Translations under genes and position numbers: made by a program
Shown here: piece after piece, positions 1-6,650 of the stretch
How the letters are laid out: each line of letters opens with the position of its first letter
Numbering within the stretch: position 1 is the stretch's first letter
The notes under the pieces: model-generated
Told to the model about the DNA's origin: nothing
The model's database searches: none
What the model saw: the letters and a program-made list of their open reading frames with translations, nothing else
Source: Candidatus Fermentibacteraceae bacterium
GTDB lineage: Bacteria; Fermentibacterota; Fermentibacteria; Fermentibacterales; JCC-6
Length of the DNA stretch: 7,846 nucleotides
NCBI GenBank assembly: GCA_030596465.1
Contig: JAUVJW010000078.1
Span: forward strand, 1 to 7,846
Direction of reading: 5' to 3'

Positions 1-1811
1 ACTGTTGCTCCGCTGATTGGAGAACCACCACTTGTTACAGTCATCGTTATAGTCTGTGAGCCTGGGTTAACCATTCCCGGGTTGCAGTCGATATCAAGGT
101 TTGTGGGGTTGGTTACATCGTTGGTGAATATCTCCATGGCAGGGTCACCGAACCAGATGTACATCATGGCGTTGTCTTCACCGGAAGAACCGTGGTTTGT
201 GATGATCCAGACAGCAGCGTCATTAAGGGTTTCTCCAACATTGTAATTTCCGTTGTTATAGAGTCCCAGGTAGATCTGCTTCATGTAGTCGTGGTTAGGT
301 GTGGTGTATGAAGGCTGAGTGGCGGAAAGATTACCGCTGGCGCCGTTGTCGTCCCAGGCGAAGCTTTCGGCGAGACACTCACTGGCTGTCTGGTATTTGC
401 CGCAGTTACAGGCGATGTTCCATACCGGAGGCATGAAGGTGTTTGTGAGAGATTGAATGTTGGTCTTTGACCATGTTCCCGGAGCACTCCAGGACCAGAT
501 CGCATCATCGCCGTGTCCTCTGTATCCAACAGAACCAACACCGGTATTAAACCAGCCTTCAACCATGGAGTTTGTTCCACCCTCGGGAGGATAGATCTTC
601 CAGAAGGTCATATTCACAACATAGCTGGCAGCAGCGATCTCGTTGCAGCAAGCTGTGTATTTGCCGGGGTACTGTTCGCCGTGAGCGGCAAGAACAGAGG
701 TGCTGGGAATGATACCTGTAGTATAACTGTCATCAAAACTGTGTCTGTAGTAGCCGTCGATGATCTTGTTGACCTGAGTTGTGATCTGAGCAGAGCTGCC
801 GGTAAGGCGCCCGACTGCTATTTCGGGAGTAAGGTCCGTGCCTACCAGACAGGCATACCAGTAATCACCAATGATGCCGCCGTTGTTGTAGCTTGGAAGG
901 GCAGCGTAGTCTCCGGCAATCATGGCGAAACGGGTCATGCTGGTGTCATAGTGGTCAGCCATTGCAGCTTTGATTTCGCCCGTGGTCGCTGAGCCGGAGA
1001 AGGTTTCAACTGAAGTCTCATAACCTATGCCCTGGTAGAATTCTACAAGAGGCAGGATGGCGCTGAGGTTGGCGTCGGTGGTAACGAAAATGTATTCAGC
1101 GGCTTCAGCATCGGTGGATATTGAAGCGGCGTCATCAACCATGTCGTAGTTGATGAGCATTCTTGAAGCACTGTTTCTTACCGTTTCTGTGGAAGGAAAT
1201 GCAATTGCTTCTACGTTTCCGGCGAAGTCTATTCTTATGCTCATGGATCTTGCAACTTGAAGTTCGTCTGTTGCGGGGTTGTACCTGAATGGATTTGCGA
1301 GAAGTTTGTCTGTGCTGATTCCACCCCAGGTGCCAGGGCTTACTGCTTCAGCCCAGCCGGAAGGGAAGAAGCTGTTTGTTACGTATGCCTCATCATTCTG
1401 ACGGAATGCGAAGGGGTTGTGAGGCATATCAATTTCAGGGGTCTGGACAGGAACAAGGTTGATACCGGTGTATGTTGTGTATTCAACATTTTCTATGGTA
1501 ACAACTGCTTCGGTACCGAATGGAAGAGCGAACATCTGCCCGATATTTGGAACTTCAGGAAGGCCAATCTCTGTTTGAGTATGAACTCCTGGAAGGTCGA
1601 TGCTGTCCCAGGTTGTACCTCCGGCAACCGTTTTACCAAGCCAGAAGCCGGGAACTGTAATTTCAACAATAACATGGCTGGTGTTAGACTCAACAAGATT
1701 TACAGAGCATTCATCACCGGGCTGGCCGCCAAGTGACTGCCAGTCAAAGTCGCCCTGCAAAGCAAATGAAGCCGCTGCAAGAAGCAATGCAACCATTAAC
1801 ACGAATTTCAT
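1..1811 (-). CDS. Gingipain-like C25 family cysteine peptidase, secreted (C-terminus beyond left edge)
   Basis: An open frame runs without a stop from the ATG at 1811 to the left edge: 603 complete codons plus two bases. Residues 1-18 form a Sec signal peptide (MKF, then a hydrophobic run ending near SFA-LQ). Residues about 20-210 resemble the C25 propeptide, with FFPSGW near 148-153 and a short PFRYNP segment. The peptidase domain spans about 238-565. It shows AGDYAALPSY (299-308), GDYWYACLVG (315-324), AVGRL (332-336), the probable catalytic histidine in YRGHGDD (His433), the probable catalytic cysteine in WNIACNCG (Cys468) and WFGDPAME (553-560). The order and spacing match gingipains. From about 567 an Ig-like beta domain begins (NPTNLDIDCNPG), as is usual after C25 domains. 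Any type IX secretion sorting domain would lie off the edge, so the export route is unknown. GAGGAG at 1826-1821 sits 9 bases before the ATG. The family is secure; the substrate (extracellular protein or peptide) is inferred. Confidence 0.9.
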   Translation of the reverse strand, partial: MKFVLMVALLLAAASFALQGDFDWQSLGGQPGDECSVNLVESNTSHVIVEITVPGFWLGKTVAGGTTWDSIDLPGVHTQTEIGLPEVPNIGQMFALPFGTEAVVTIENVEYTTYTGINLVPVQTPEIDMPHNPFAFRQNDEAYVTNSFFPSGWAEAVSPGTWGGISTDKLLANPFRYNPATDELQVARSMSIRIDFAGNVEAIAFPSTETVRNSASRMLINYDMVDDAASISTDAEAAEYIFVTTDANLSAILPLVEFYQGIGYETSVETFSGSATTGEIKAAMADHYDTSMTRFAMIAGDYAALPSYNNGGIIGDYWYACLVGTDLTPEIAVGRLTGSSAQITTQVNKIIDGYYRHSFDDSYTTGIIPSTSVLAAHGEQYPGKYTACCNEIAAASYVVNMTFWKIYPPEGGTNSMVEGWFNTGVGSVGYRGHGDDAIWSWSAPGTWSKTNIQSLTNTFMPPVWNIACNCGKYQTASECLAESFAWDDNGASGNLSATQPSYTTPNHDYMKQIYLGLYNNGNYNVGETLNDAAVWIITNHGSSGEDNAMMYIWFGDPAMEIFTNDVTNPTNLDIDCNPGMVNPGSQTITMTVTSGGSPISGAT

Positions 1812-1878
1812 GATATAACTCTCCTCATTGGGGTTAGTGCGGGAAATTATTAACTTAGAAGCTACTCATCTGCCGACA

Positions 1879-1904
1879 ATCATACCAGAACGGACCCAAG
1901 TCAA
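1879..1904 (-). promoter_or_regulatory. Candidate promoter of the C25 peptidase gene
   Basis: On the minus strand TGG-TATGAT (1887-1879) is an extended -10 element with five of six bases of TATAAT. A TTGACT (1904-1899) lies only 14 bases upstream, shorter than the ideal -35 spacing, so the extended -10 may carry the activity. Transcription from about 1872 would leave a leader of roughly 60 bases. The call rests on pattern reading alone. Confidence 0.4.
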
Positions 1905-1914
1905 TACAGAGGAG

Positions 1915-1943
1915 TTGACCTTCAGCACGCAACTTAGGATAAT
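1915..1943 (+). promoter_or_regulatory. Candidate sigma-70-type promoter of the barrel protein gene
   Basis: TTGACC (1915-1920) and GATAAT (1938-1943) are separated by exactly 17 bases, and each matches its consensus hexamer at five of six positions. A start near 1950 would give a leader of about 23 bases that just contains the AAAGGAG ribosome site (1957-1963), 9 bases before the ATG at 1973. The site lies back to back with the candidate promoter of the divergent peptidase gene. Confidence 0.6.
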
Positions 1944-1972
1944 CGGCAATGAACTGAAAGGAGTTCCAAAAG

Positions 1973-2671
1973 ATGAAAACCACGGTATTTGTGATTTTAA
2001 TTGTAGTTACAGCAGCTATGGCGGGACCCAGAATAGGTGGTCGCGTGGGGTACACAACAGCCGAAGATCCATTCACGGGGCTCAGCGCAGACGGTGCTAT
2101 CTTCGGAGGTCAGATCACATTCCCTCTTATGCCGGTTCTGGGTATTGAGGTAAGCGGAACTTATACCAGCACAGAGTCTGATGTTTCAATGGAAAGTTAT
2201 CTTATCAATTATCTTGAGGACAACTATCCGGAATTCGAGTACAACGGTAACGCTGACGAATTGCGCAGCTATATGGAGAACGAACTCGGATGGACCCTTC
2301 CGTCAGAGGCAGATATGCTGGACGATTATACGGCAACCTATCATAATCTTGGTCTTGCTTCTATACTGAGAGCGGACATTCCCATGGGAGCCTCTCCGTT
2401 CAGCCCGTATGTTGGCGGTGGCGGAGGAGTACATTTTGTTGTGAGCGATGCTGATGCCATGCTGGCAATGGTTAAGCAACAAACGGGTGAACCCGCGATT
2501 GATGCCTACGATCATGTTTTCCCTTCAGCCGAAGGCGTTATCGGTATGAATTTCAAGCCGGCGGGAGCACCTGTTTCCGTGTTTGGAGAGATAAGACTTT
2601 CCAAACCTTTTGGCGATGATGCAGGTGACGCTATTGTTACTTATTTCGGCGGAGCTAATCTGGGTTTCTAA
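1973..2671 (+). CDS. Small outer-membrane beta-barrel-like protein, signal peptide
   Basis: A 232-residue exported protein. Residues 1-17 are a clear Sec signal peptide with an AMA cleavage site before Gly18. The mature part starts with GGRVGY and alternates short amphipathic beta segments with glycine-rich turns (GAIFGGQITFPL, VLGIEVSGTYTS, FSPYVGGGGGVHFVV, VSVFGEIRLS). It ends in Gly-Phe, a terminal aromatic residue typical of barrels inserted by the BAM machinery. The pattern is that of the 8-stranded OmpW/OmpA-type or generic 'OMP_b-brl' porin-like families; I cannot assign a named family. An acidic, probably helical insert (about 72-118, rich in Glu, Asp, Asn and Tyr) interrupts the barrel and would form a long surface loop or plug. 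Function is unknown; a structural or small-solute pore role is only a guess. It is transcribed alone, with its own promoter and terminator, divergent from the C25 peptidase. Confidence 0.8.
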   Translation: MKTTVFVILIVVTAAMAGPRIGGRVGYTTAEDPFTGLSADGAIFGGQITFPLMPVLGIEVSGTYTSTESDVSMESYLINYLEDNYPEFEYNGNADELRSYMENELGWTLPSEADMLDDYTATYHNLGLASILRADIPMGASPFSPYVGGGGGVHFVVSDADAMLAMVKQQTGEPAIDAYDHVFPSAEGVIGMNFKPAGAPVSVFGEIRLSKPFGDDAGDAIVTYFGGANLGF

Positions 2672-3483
2672 AGAATGTTTTTAATTGTCCCCGTTTCGGC
2701 GGGGGCGTTTTTTTTTACAACCTCACAGAAATGATGCCATATTCCCGGAGCAGAACATTGTACTCCCCCGGATTTCAAGTTCCAGTTCTTTTCCCGGAAA
2801 CCGGAGACCTTTCCACCCGCCTCCTTTACTAGAAGAACCCCCGCAGCCATGTCCCATGGTTTAAGATTTTCCTCCCAGAAACCACCGTATCTGCCTGCGG
2901 CAGTGTAGGCCAGATCCAATGCTGCCGAGCCACATCTTCTAATACCTCTCGCCAGTCCAAGGAATTCAGTAAGTACGCCGAGGTCAAAAGTTAAATCCTC
3001 CGGGGTTCTTGTGTACGGGAAACCGGTGGCCACAACAGCATCCCGGAGTTTGTCTGCGGAGGAAACCTTAATAGGCTTTCCGTTAAGGTATGCACCGCCT
3101 TCCCGAAGAGCAATGAATGTTTCGGAATGCACGGGGTCATGAATGCAGCCAAGACAGATACCATCTTCATCCACCAGAGCAATGGAAATGCAGAAAAATG
3201 GAATTCCCATTGCATAGTTGTTTGTGCCGTCCAGAGGATCAACCACCCAGCAGGGGGTTTCCGGATAGGTTCCATTCCAGCTTTCCTCTCCCAGGAATGA
3301 GGATCCAGGAAGTAATTTTGTAAGAGCTTTACGAAGAAATGCCTCTGAGCAGAGATCCGCTTCAGTAACAAGTTCCATGCCTTCCTTCGGGTTGACGGAG
3401 AAGCCTTTCTCTCTGTATTTCAATAAAATCAGCCCGGCTTCCTTTGCTGATTCGATGACTTTGTCCACAAAATGCTGAGTCAT
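2668..3483 (-). CDS. Inositol monophosphatase family protein (SuhB/IMPase type)
   Basis: A 271-residue cytoplasmic, Mg2+-dependent sugar- or inositol-phosphate phosphatase, of usual length for the family. All metal-binding motifs are present: TEAD (40-43), GEES (65-68), the signature DPLDGTNN (82-89, Asp82 and Asp85) and WDMAAG (210-215, Asp211). GSAALDLAYTAAGRYGGFWE (185-204) is the usual substrate-side segment. Activity as a phosphomonoesterase is well supported. The substrate could be myo-inositol-1-phosphate, histidinol phosphate or another sugar phosphate, so no gene symbol is given. AAAGGGAG (3494-3487) precedes the ATG. The last 15 or so residues (KKNAPAETGTIKNIL) extend past the usual final helix and are encoded by the DNA that forms the terminator of the convergent gene. 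The TAG stop (2670-2668) overlaps that gene's TAA. The gene is divergent from the channel gene, and no functional link is shown. Confidence 0.92.
   Translation of the reverse strand: MTQHFVDKVIESAKEAGLILLKYREKGFSVNPKEGMELVTEADLCSEAFLRKALTKLLPGSSFLGEESWNGTYPETPCWVVDPLDGTNNYAMGIPFFCISIALVDEDGICLGCIHDPVHSETFIALREGGAYLNGKPIKVSSADKLRDAVVATGFPYTRTPEDLTFDLGVLTEFLGLARGIRRCGSAALDLAYTAAGRYGGFWEENLKPWDMAAGVLLVKEAGGKVSGFREKNWNLKSGGVQCSAPGIWHHFCEVVKKNAPAETGTIKNIL
2687..2716 (+). terminator. Rho-independent terminator of the barrel protein gene
   Basis: GTCCCCG (2687-2693) pairs with CGGGGGC (2700-2706) as a 7-base-pair stem, with one G-T pair, around the loop TTTCGG. A run of nine T (2708-2716) follows after one G. 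The hairpin begins 16 bases after the TAA stop. It lies wholly inside the 3' end of the opposing phosphatase gene. On the minus strand the stem is followed by an A-rich stretch, so it should terminate only plus-strand transcription. Confidence 0.85.
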
Positions 3484-3512
3484 AGTCTCCCTTTCAGATC
3501 AGTGATGTTGGG

Positions 3513-3521
3513 ATTATATCA
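3513..3521 (-). promoter_or_regulatory. Extended -10 promoter of the phosphatase gene
   Basis: On the minus strand TG-A-TATAAT (3521-3513) is a perfect -10 hexamer with an extended TG motif. No convincing -35 lies upstream (the expected place reads TCCCCC), which is typical of extended -10 promoters. Transcription would begin near 3506, giving a leader of about 23 bases. I found no equally good plus-strand promoter for the channel gene in this 61-base gap. Confidence 0.55.
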
Positions 3522-3544
3522 CAGGATACTTTAAGGGGGGAATA

Positions 3545-5374
3545 ATGGAATTCCGAAATTTCGGAACCAGAATGCGTTATCTTGTTAACGATCTGCTTAT
3601 TCGTAATCCTCTGTGGCAAATGCTGGTTCTTGTAATGGCTTCTTCCGTGATAATAACAGCAGGGTTTCTTCTCGTTGATGACAGCATCGAGGATGGCATA
3701 TGGTGGTCTTTTACAAGATTACTTGATCAGGGAACCTTTATTAACGATAACCGGTATGAGCCCCCGGTCATCGTTGTTGGTGTTCTTGTAACTCTTGGTG
3801 GAATTATTATTCTTTCGCTGCTTATAGGTATTTTTTCTTCAAAAATAACCGAGCAGCTTGATTTACTGAAAAGAGGAAGATCTCCCGTTGCTGAAAAAGA
3901 TCACTTCATCGTTTGCGGAGATGGAGACAGGCTGTACGAAGTAGCCAGAGAGCTGGTGGAGGCTCGACAGGAGGGATCTTCCAGAGGCAGTATTATACTT
4001 TTTTCCAGCAGATCCAGAGAGGAAATGGAAGAAATACTTATTCAGCGTATAGGGAAAAAACAGGCAAGACGGGTGATCTGCCGGTCAGGAAACCCCACAG
4101 ATGTTGATTCTCTTGATCTGCCGGGTTTCGAAAAATGCGCCGGATTTGTAATAATAGGAGATGAAGACAGCACAGTGATAAAGACGCTTGTAGCGGTGAA
4201 TTCCATTCGAGGCGAGGGAAACTCAGTGGGAGTATGCGAACTTCGCAACCGGGTCAGGAGTCGAATTGCAAAAATGGCCTGTTCCGGTGTCCACTGGATA
4301 CCGGTACGAGAGATTGTCATGCGCCTTCTTGTTCAGGTAGGAAGACAGCCCGGACTGAGTGCTGTTTACAGTGAGATCCTCAGTTTCAGGGGGAATGAGT
4401 TCTATCTCGAAAGGAGATCCGAAGTTGTGGGTCTTGATTTTGGAGAAATATCCCGGAAAATATCCGGGGGAATTGTCGCAGGAATGCTGAAGAGCGGAAA
4501 AATTGTGCTGAATCCTCCTCCAGGCATGATTCTGGATACAGGGGATAGTCTTCTTGTTCTGGCGGAGAACAGAAATTCCTTCTCTTTCGTAGACAAGTCT
4601 CCTGGAAAAAAAGAGTACATACACGGAAAAGTAGAAATTCCACATGAGCCTATGCGAATGCTTGTGTTCTCCGGGCAGAGCGGAAAATTCTGTTTTATGC
4701 TCAGGTTGCTTGATGAATACTCTGATTCCGGTGCTGAAATTACTGTTGCAGGATCTATTTCCGATAAGGAAGGGTCGGATCTGCTTAATGAAATTGAGTA
4801 TGTGAACTGTTCAAAAAGCTATATAAAGATGGAACGAACGGATCCCGATGCGGTTGAAGCCCTTCATCCGGAAAAGTATGACAGCATTATGGTTATTTCA
4901 GGGAAAAATTCTGGAATGTCCGATGAGGATGCCGACTCGGAGTGTATAGTTACTCTATTGATCCTTAGAGATATCGCGAACAAGTACGGCGACCAATGGA
5001 ACGCAACGGTTGTATCAGAGATAAGAAACCCGAGGAACAGAAGACTTGCCACCGCTGCGGGGATTGATGATTTTGTTATTTCCAACGAGGTGTGCAGTAT
5101 GATTATGGCACAGCTTGTAATTCAGCCGGACCTGAACGGCGTCTACGAGGAAATATTTGACCCGTCTGGATGCGAGGTACAGTTGCGTAGAGCTTCTCTG
5201 TACAATTCGGGAGAATTTTCAAGTCTGGCAGCTCAGGGGTTGAACCGGGGGGAAGTAGTTCTTGGTTGGCTTACGGGAACTGGATCGGAGTCCAGGGTTT
5301 GTTTAAACCCGGACAGAAACACACTATTGCCAGATGACCGGAACACCAGAATAGTGGTAATTGCTGAAAGGTAA
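3545..5374 (+). CDS. CASTOR/POLLUX-like ion channel with two RCK (TrkA-N) domains
   Basis: A 609-residue inner-membrane protein. Two TM helices (about 22-44 and 74-98) flank a re-entrant pore stretch, WWSFTRLLDQGTF (53-65). This aligns by eye with the filter region of plant CASTOR/POLLUX channels. LLKRGRSPVAEKDHFIVCG (107-125) is the hallmark family linker into the first RCK domain. RCK1 covers about 120-345, with VICRSGNP (177-184), RQPGL (267-271), and a distal part ending KIVLNPPPGMILDTGDSLLVLAE, all close to the plant proteins. RCK2 (about 369-609) repeats the plan: VFSGQSG nucleotide-fold loop, IRNPRNRRLA, VCLNPDRNTLLPDD. A tetramer with an eight-RCK gating ring is expected. Plant members pass cations and respond to Ca2+; ion and ligand here are unknown. 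Plant members have more N-terminal helices, so this is a minimal two-TM form. AAGGGGGG (3533-3540) sits just before the ATG. It heads a probable three-gene operon. Confidence 0.88.
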   Translation: MEFRNFGTRMRYLVNDLLIRNPLWQMLVLVMASSVIITAGFLLVDDSIEDGIWWSFTRLLDQGTFINDNRYEPPVIVVGVLVTLGGIIILSLLIGIFSSKITEQLDLLKRGRSPVAEKDHFIVCGDGDRLYEVARELVEARQEGSSRGSIILFSSRSREEMEEILIQRIGKKQARRVICRSGNPTDVDSLDLPGFEKCAGFVIIGDEDSTVIKTLVAVNSIRGEGNSVGVCELRNRVRSRIAKMACSGVHWIPVREIVMRLLVQVGRQPGLSAVYSEILSFRGNEFYLERRSEVVGLDFGEISRKISGGIVAGMLKSGKIVLNPPPGMILDTGDSLLVLAENRNSFSFVDKSPGKKEYIHGKVEIPHEPMRMLVFSGQSGKFCFMLRLLDEYSDSGAEITVAGSISDKEGSDLLNEIEYVNCSKSYIKMERTDPDAVEALHPEKYDSIMVISGKNSGMSDEDADSECIVTLLILRDIANKYGDQWNATVVSEIRNPRNRRLATAAGIDDFVISNEVCSMIMAQLVIQPDLNGVYEEIFDPSGCEVQLRRASLYNSGEFSSLAAQGLNRGEVVLGWLTGTGSESRVCLNPDRNTLLPDDRNTRIVVIAER

Positions 5375-5378
5375 GAAA

Positions 5379-6101
5379 ATGAGAGGATCCGCATTTGTTA
5401 ATGCTCTGGGATTCATTACGGGAATGACTTTTATGGTGCTGGGTGTTGTTTTCGCAATTGGCGGACCAATGCTGATAACTTCTCTTGATTCGATGCTCCA
5501 GGAATCAACCAGGGGATTAAGAACTGCCAGCGGAGCAATCAGGGCTGCAACTGAGGGCGTATCCAACTCTGCTGGAATGATAGAGGAAGCAAGACTTTCT
5601 CTTGAGAGCACATCAGAGGTTGTTTCTGTTACTGGTGTTGTAATCAGGCAGACGGTCAGCATTCTGGAGGAAATGAGAATTATACTGCCCGCTCTGGCAG
5701 ACGACATTGCTTCAGTGCCCCCAATGGTGAAAAGCATGATGCCGACAAATCACTTTGAAGAGGTAGCCCAGAGGACGGAGACAGTTTCAACGGAACTGGG
5801 CTTTCTGAATACTCAACTGGAGGAACTCGCTGGAGATGTGACCCTGGTTGGAGGATCAATAAGTGAGGTGGCTGTCTCAGTTGAGGCAATGGAAGAAGAC
5901 CTGCTTTCCGCAGAAGGATCATTCAGTGCTGCTGCTGAGAAAATAGAATTAGTTGCCATCTCTCTGGAAGATGGCTCTTATGCGGGTATTGTTATTGTTT
6001 TGTCGATGGGCCTTGGAATACTGTTGTTTCTCGCAGGGCTTTACCAGATTTCCACGGGAATGATGATTCGTAAACTGGTGAAGGGACAGGCTTCAAAATG
6101 A
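5379..6101 (+). CDS. Two-TM membrane protein with long extracytoplasmic helical region, function unknown
   Basis: 240 residues from the ATG at 5379. GAAAGG (5366-5371) stands 7 bases before it, which favours this start over a TTG at 5361. TM1 is about residues 9-35 and TM2 about 202-225. The roughly 165 residues between them are almost free of aromatic residues and contain no cysteine. They are rich in Ser, Thr, Glu, Ala and Val with heptad-like spacing, so one or two long helices or a coiled-coil hairpin are expected in the periplasm. A short basic tail (RKLVKGQASK) returns to the cytoplasm. The plan recalls the sensor half of a chemoreceptor, but there is no HAMP, signalling or enzymatic domain. 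It starts 4 bases after the channel gene and overlaps the next gene by 4 bases, so the three proteins are probably made together. An accessory or sensing role for the channel is inference. I do not recognise a named family. Confidence 0.8.
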   Translation: MRGSAFVNALGFITGMTFMVLGVVFAIGGPMLITSLDSMLQESTRGLRTASGAIRAATEGVSNSAGMIEEARLSLESTSEVVSVTGVVIRQTVSILEEMRIILPALADDIASVPPMVKSMMPTNHFEEVAQRTETVSTELGFLNTQLEELAGDVTLVGGSISEVAVSVEAMEEDLLSAEGSFSAAAEKIELVAISLEDGSYAGIVIVLSMGLGILLFLAGLYQISTGMMIRKLVKGQASK

Positions 6102-6616
6102 GGATTGCCGCACTTCTTCTTGTTGCTCTGACAATTCCATCTCTGGCCGGTTCGTTTCCTCTCTTTTCTGATACTCTCGATCTTGATACAGGTACTTACC
6201 GTTTTATCAAATTCAGAATAACCCCCGACATGGCGGAAAGTACCTTCATTTCCGGGGAGTTTTTTACAGAGCCCTTGCCGACAAAGCTGGAATTTATACT
6301 TCTTACAGAGTTGGACTACAGGAGGGGCTGGGAGTGCCGGGGAGACATTGACACACTTGGCTTTGTTTATGCCGAGAGCGGATCTCTGGTTATTGAAGTT
6401 CCCGATTTTGGGGATTTCGTTCTGGTGGTGAGTAATCGAGGAAACACAGGCCCGGTAATTCTTATAGCGGATTTTTTCGTATCTTACAGCGGTTCCGGTA
6501 TTACATATGATTCCCTTCCGTTCGGGCTAACTCTTCTAATGAGCATTCTTGCTATTGGAGTTGTTCTGGCGGCAGTACTGCTTACAATCAAAAGAAGACC
6601 TTTCAGTAAAGGTTGA
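6098..6616 (+). CDS. Signal-peptide, beta-sandwich-like envelope protein with C-terminal TM anchor
   Basis: 172 residues. The signal peptide is 1-17 (cleavage SLA before Gly18). Residues about 24-132 alternate beta strands: TYRFIKFRI, ESTFISGEFF, KLEFILLTELDY, SGSLVIEVPDFGDFVLVVSNRG, PVILIADFFVSYSGSG. The order (a strand with a small 'ISG' turn, a strand ending in L-T-E-x-D-Y, then a V-P-x-x-G-x-F-V-L-V-x-S-N-R pair) resembles GOLD-like or p24-like sandwich domains seen in secreted archaeal and bacterial proteins; this is a judgement by eye. A TM helix (about 143-164) and the basic tail KRRPFSKG put the domain outside the cytoplasmic membrane. The start overlaps the previous stop as ATGA (6098-6101), with AAGGGACAGG (6081-6090) upstream, so translation is probably coupled. 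Likely partner of the channel and helical protein; function is unknown. The stop overlaps the TTGACT of the next gene's promoter region. Confidence 0.8.
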   Translation: MRIAALLLVALTIPSLAGSFPLFSDTLDLDTGTYRFIKFRITPDMAESTFISGEFFTEPLPTKLEFILLTELDYRRGWECRGDIDTLGFVYAESGSLVIEVPDFGDFVLVVSNRGNTGPVILIADFFVSYSGSGITYDSLPFGLTLLMSILAIGVVLAAVLLTIKRRPFSKG

Positions 6617-6632
6617 CTTATTTTGATATATT
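6613..6632 (+). promoter_or_regulatory. Promoter with possible Rrf2/IscR operator before the Fe-S operon
   Basis: TG-A-TATATT (6624-6632) is an extended -10 element with five of six consensus bases. A start near 6639 would fall at the strong AAAGGAGG ribosome site (6639-6646) of the regulator gene, giving a very short leader. TTGACT (6613-6618) is only 8 bases from the -10 hexamer, too close to act as a normal -35. It fits the left half of the IscR type 1 consensus (S-Y-Y-G-A-C-T, with GG before it), while the right half is poor. Binding there would block the -10, consistent with autoregulation. Operator assignment is tentative. Confidence 0.4.
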
Positions 6633-6650
6633 CGCACGAAAGGAGGCTCC

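Noticed and set aside
513..1736. Two long plus-strand open frames (513-992 and 1257-1736) opposite the C25 peptidase
   Set aside because: They are antisense to a clearly recognisable peptidase frame, have no family motifs or good ribosome sites, and show unlikely composition (many Cys and Val in odd contexts).
2687..2706. The hairpin acting as a terminator for the phosphatase gene on the minus strand
   Set aside because: On that strand the stem is followed by AATTAAAAAC with no T run, and it lies before the stop codon, so it should not end phosphatase transcription.
4223..4645. Antisense open frame of 140 residues opposite the channel gene
   Set aside because: It lies within the strongly conserved RCK1 coding region and shows no recognisable domain.
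5361..5378. TTG start at 5361 adding six residues to the two-TM protein
   Set aside because: The GAAAGG ribosome site (5366-5371) lies inside this extension and is correctly spaced for the ATG at 5379, so the ATG is preferred.
6613..6632. TTGACT and TATATT as a conventional -35/-10 pair
   Set aside because: Only 8 bases separate them, far from the 16-18 needed; the TATATT is better read as an extended -10 element.
6631..6640. Short palindrome TTCG-CA-CGAA before the regulator gene
   Set aside because: Four-base arms with a two-base centre are expected by chance and match no operator I know.
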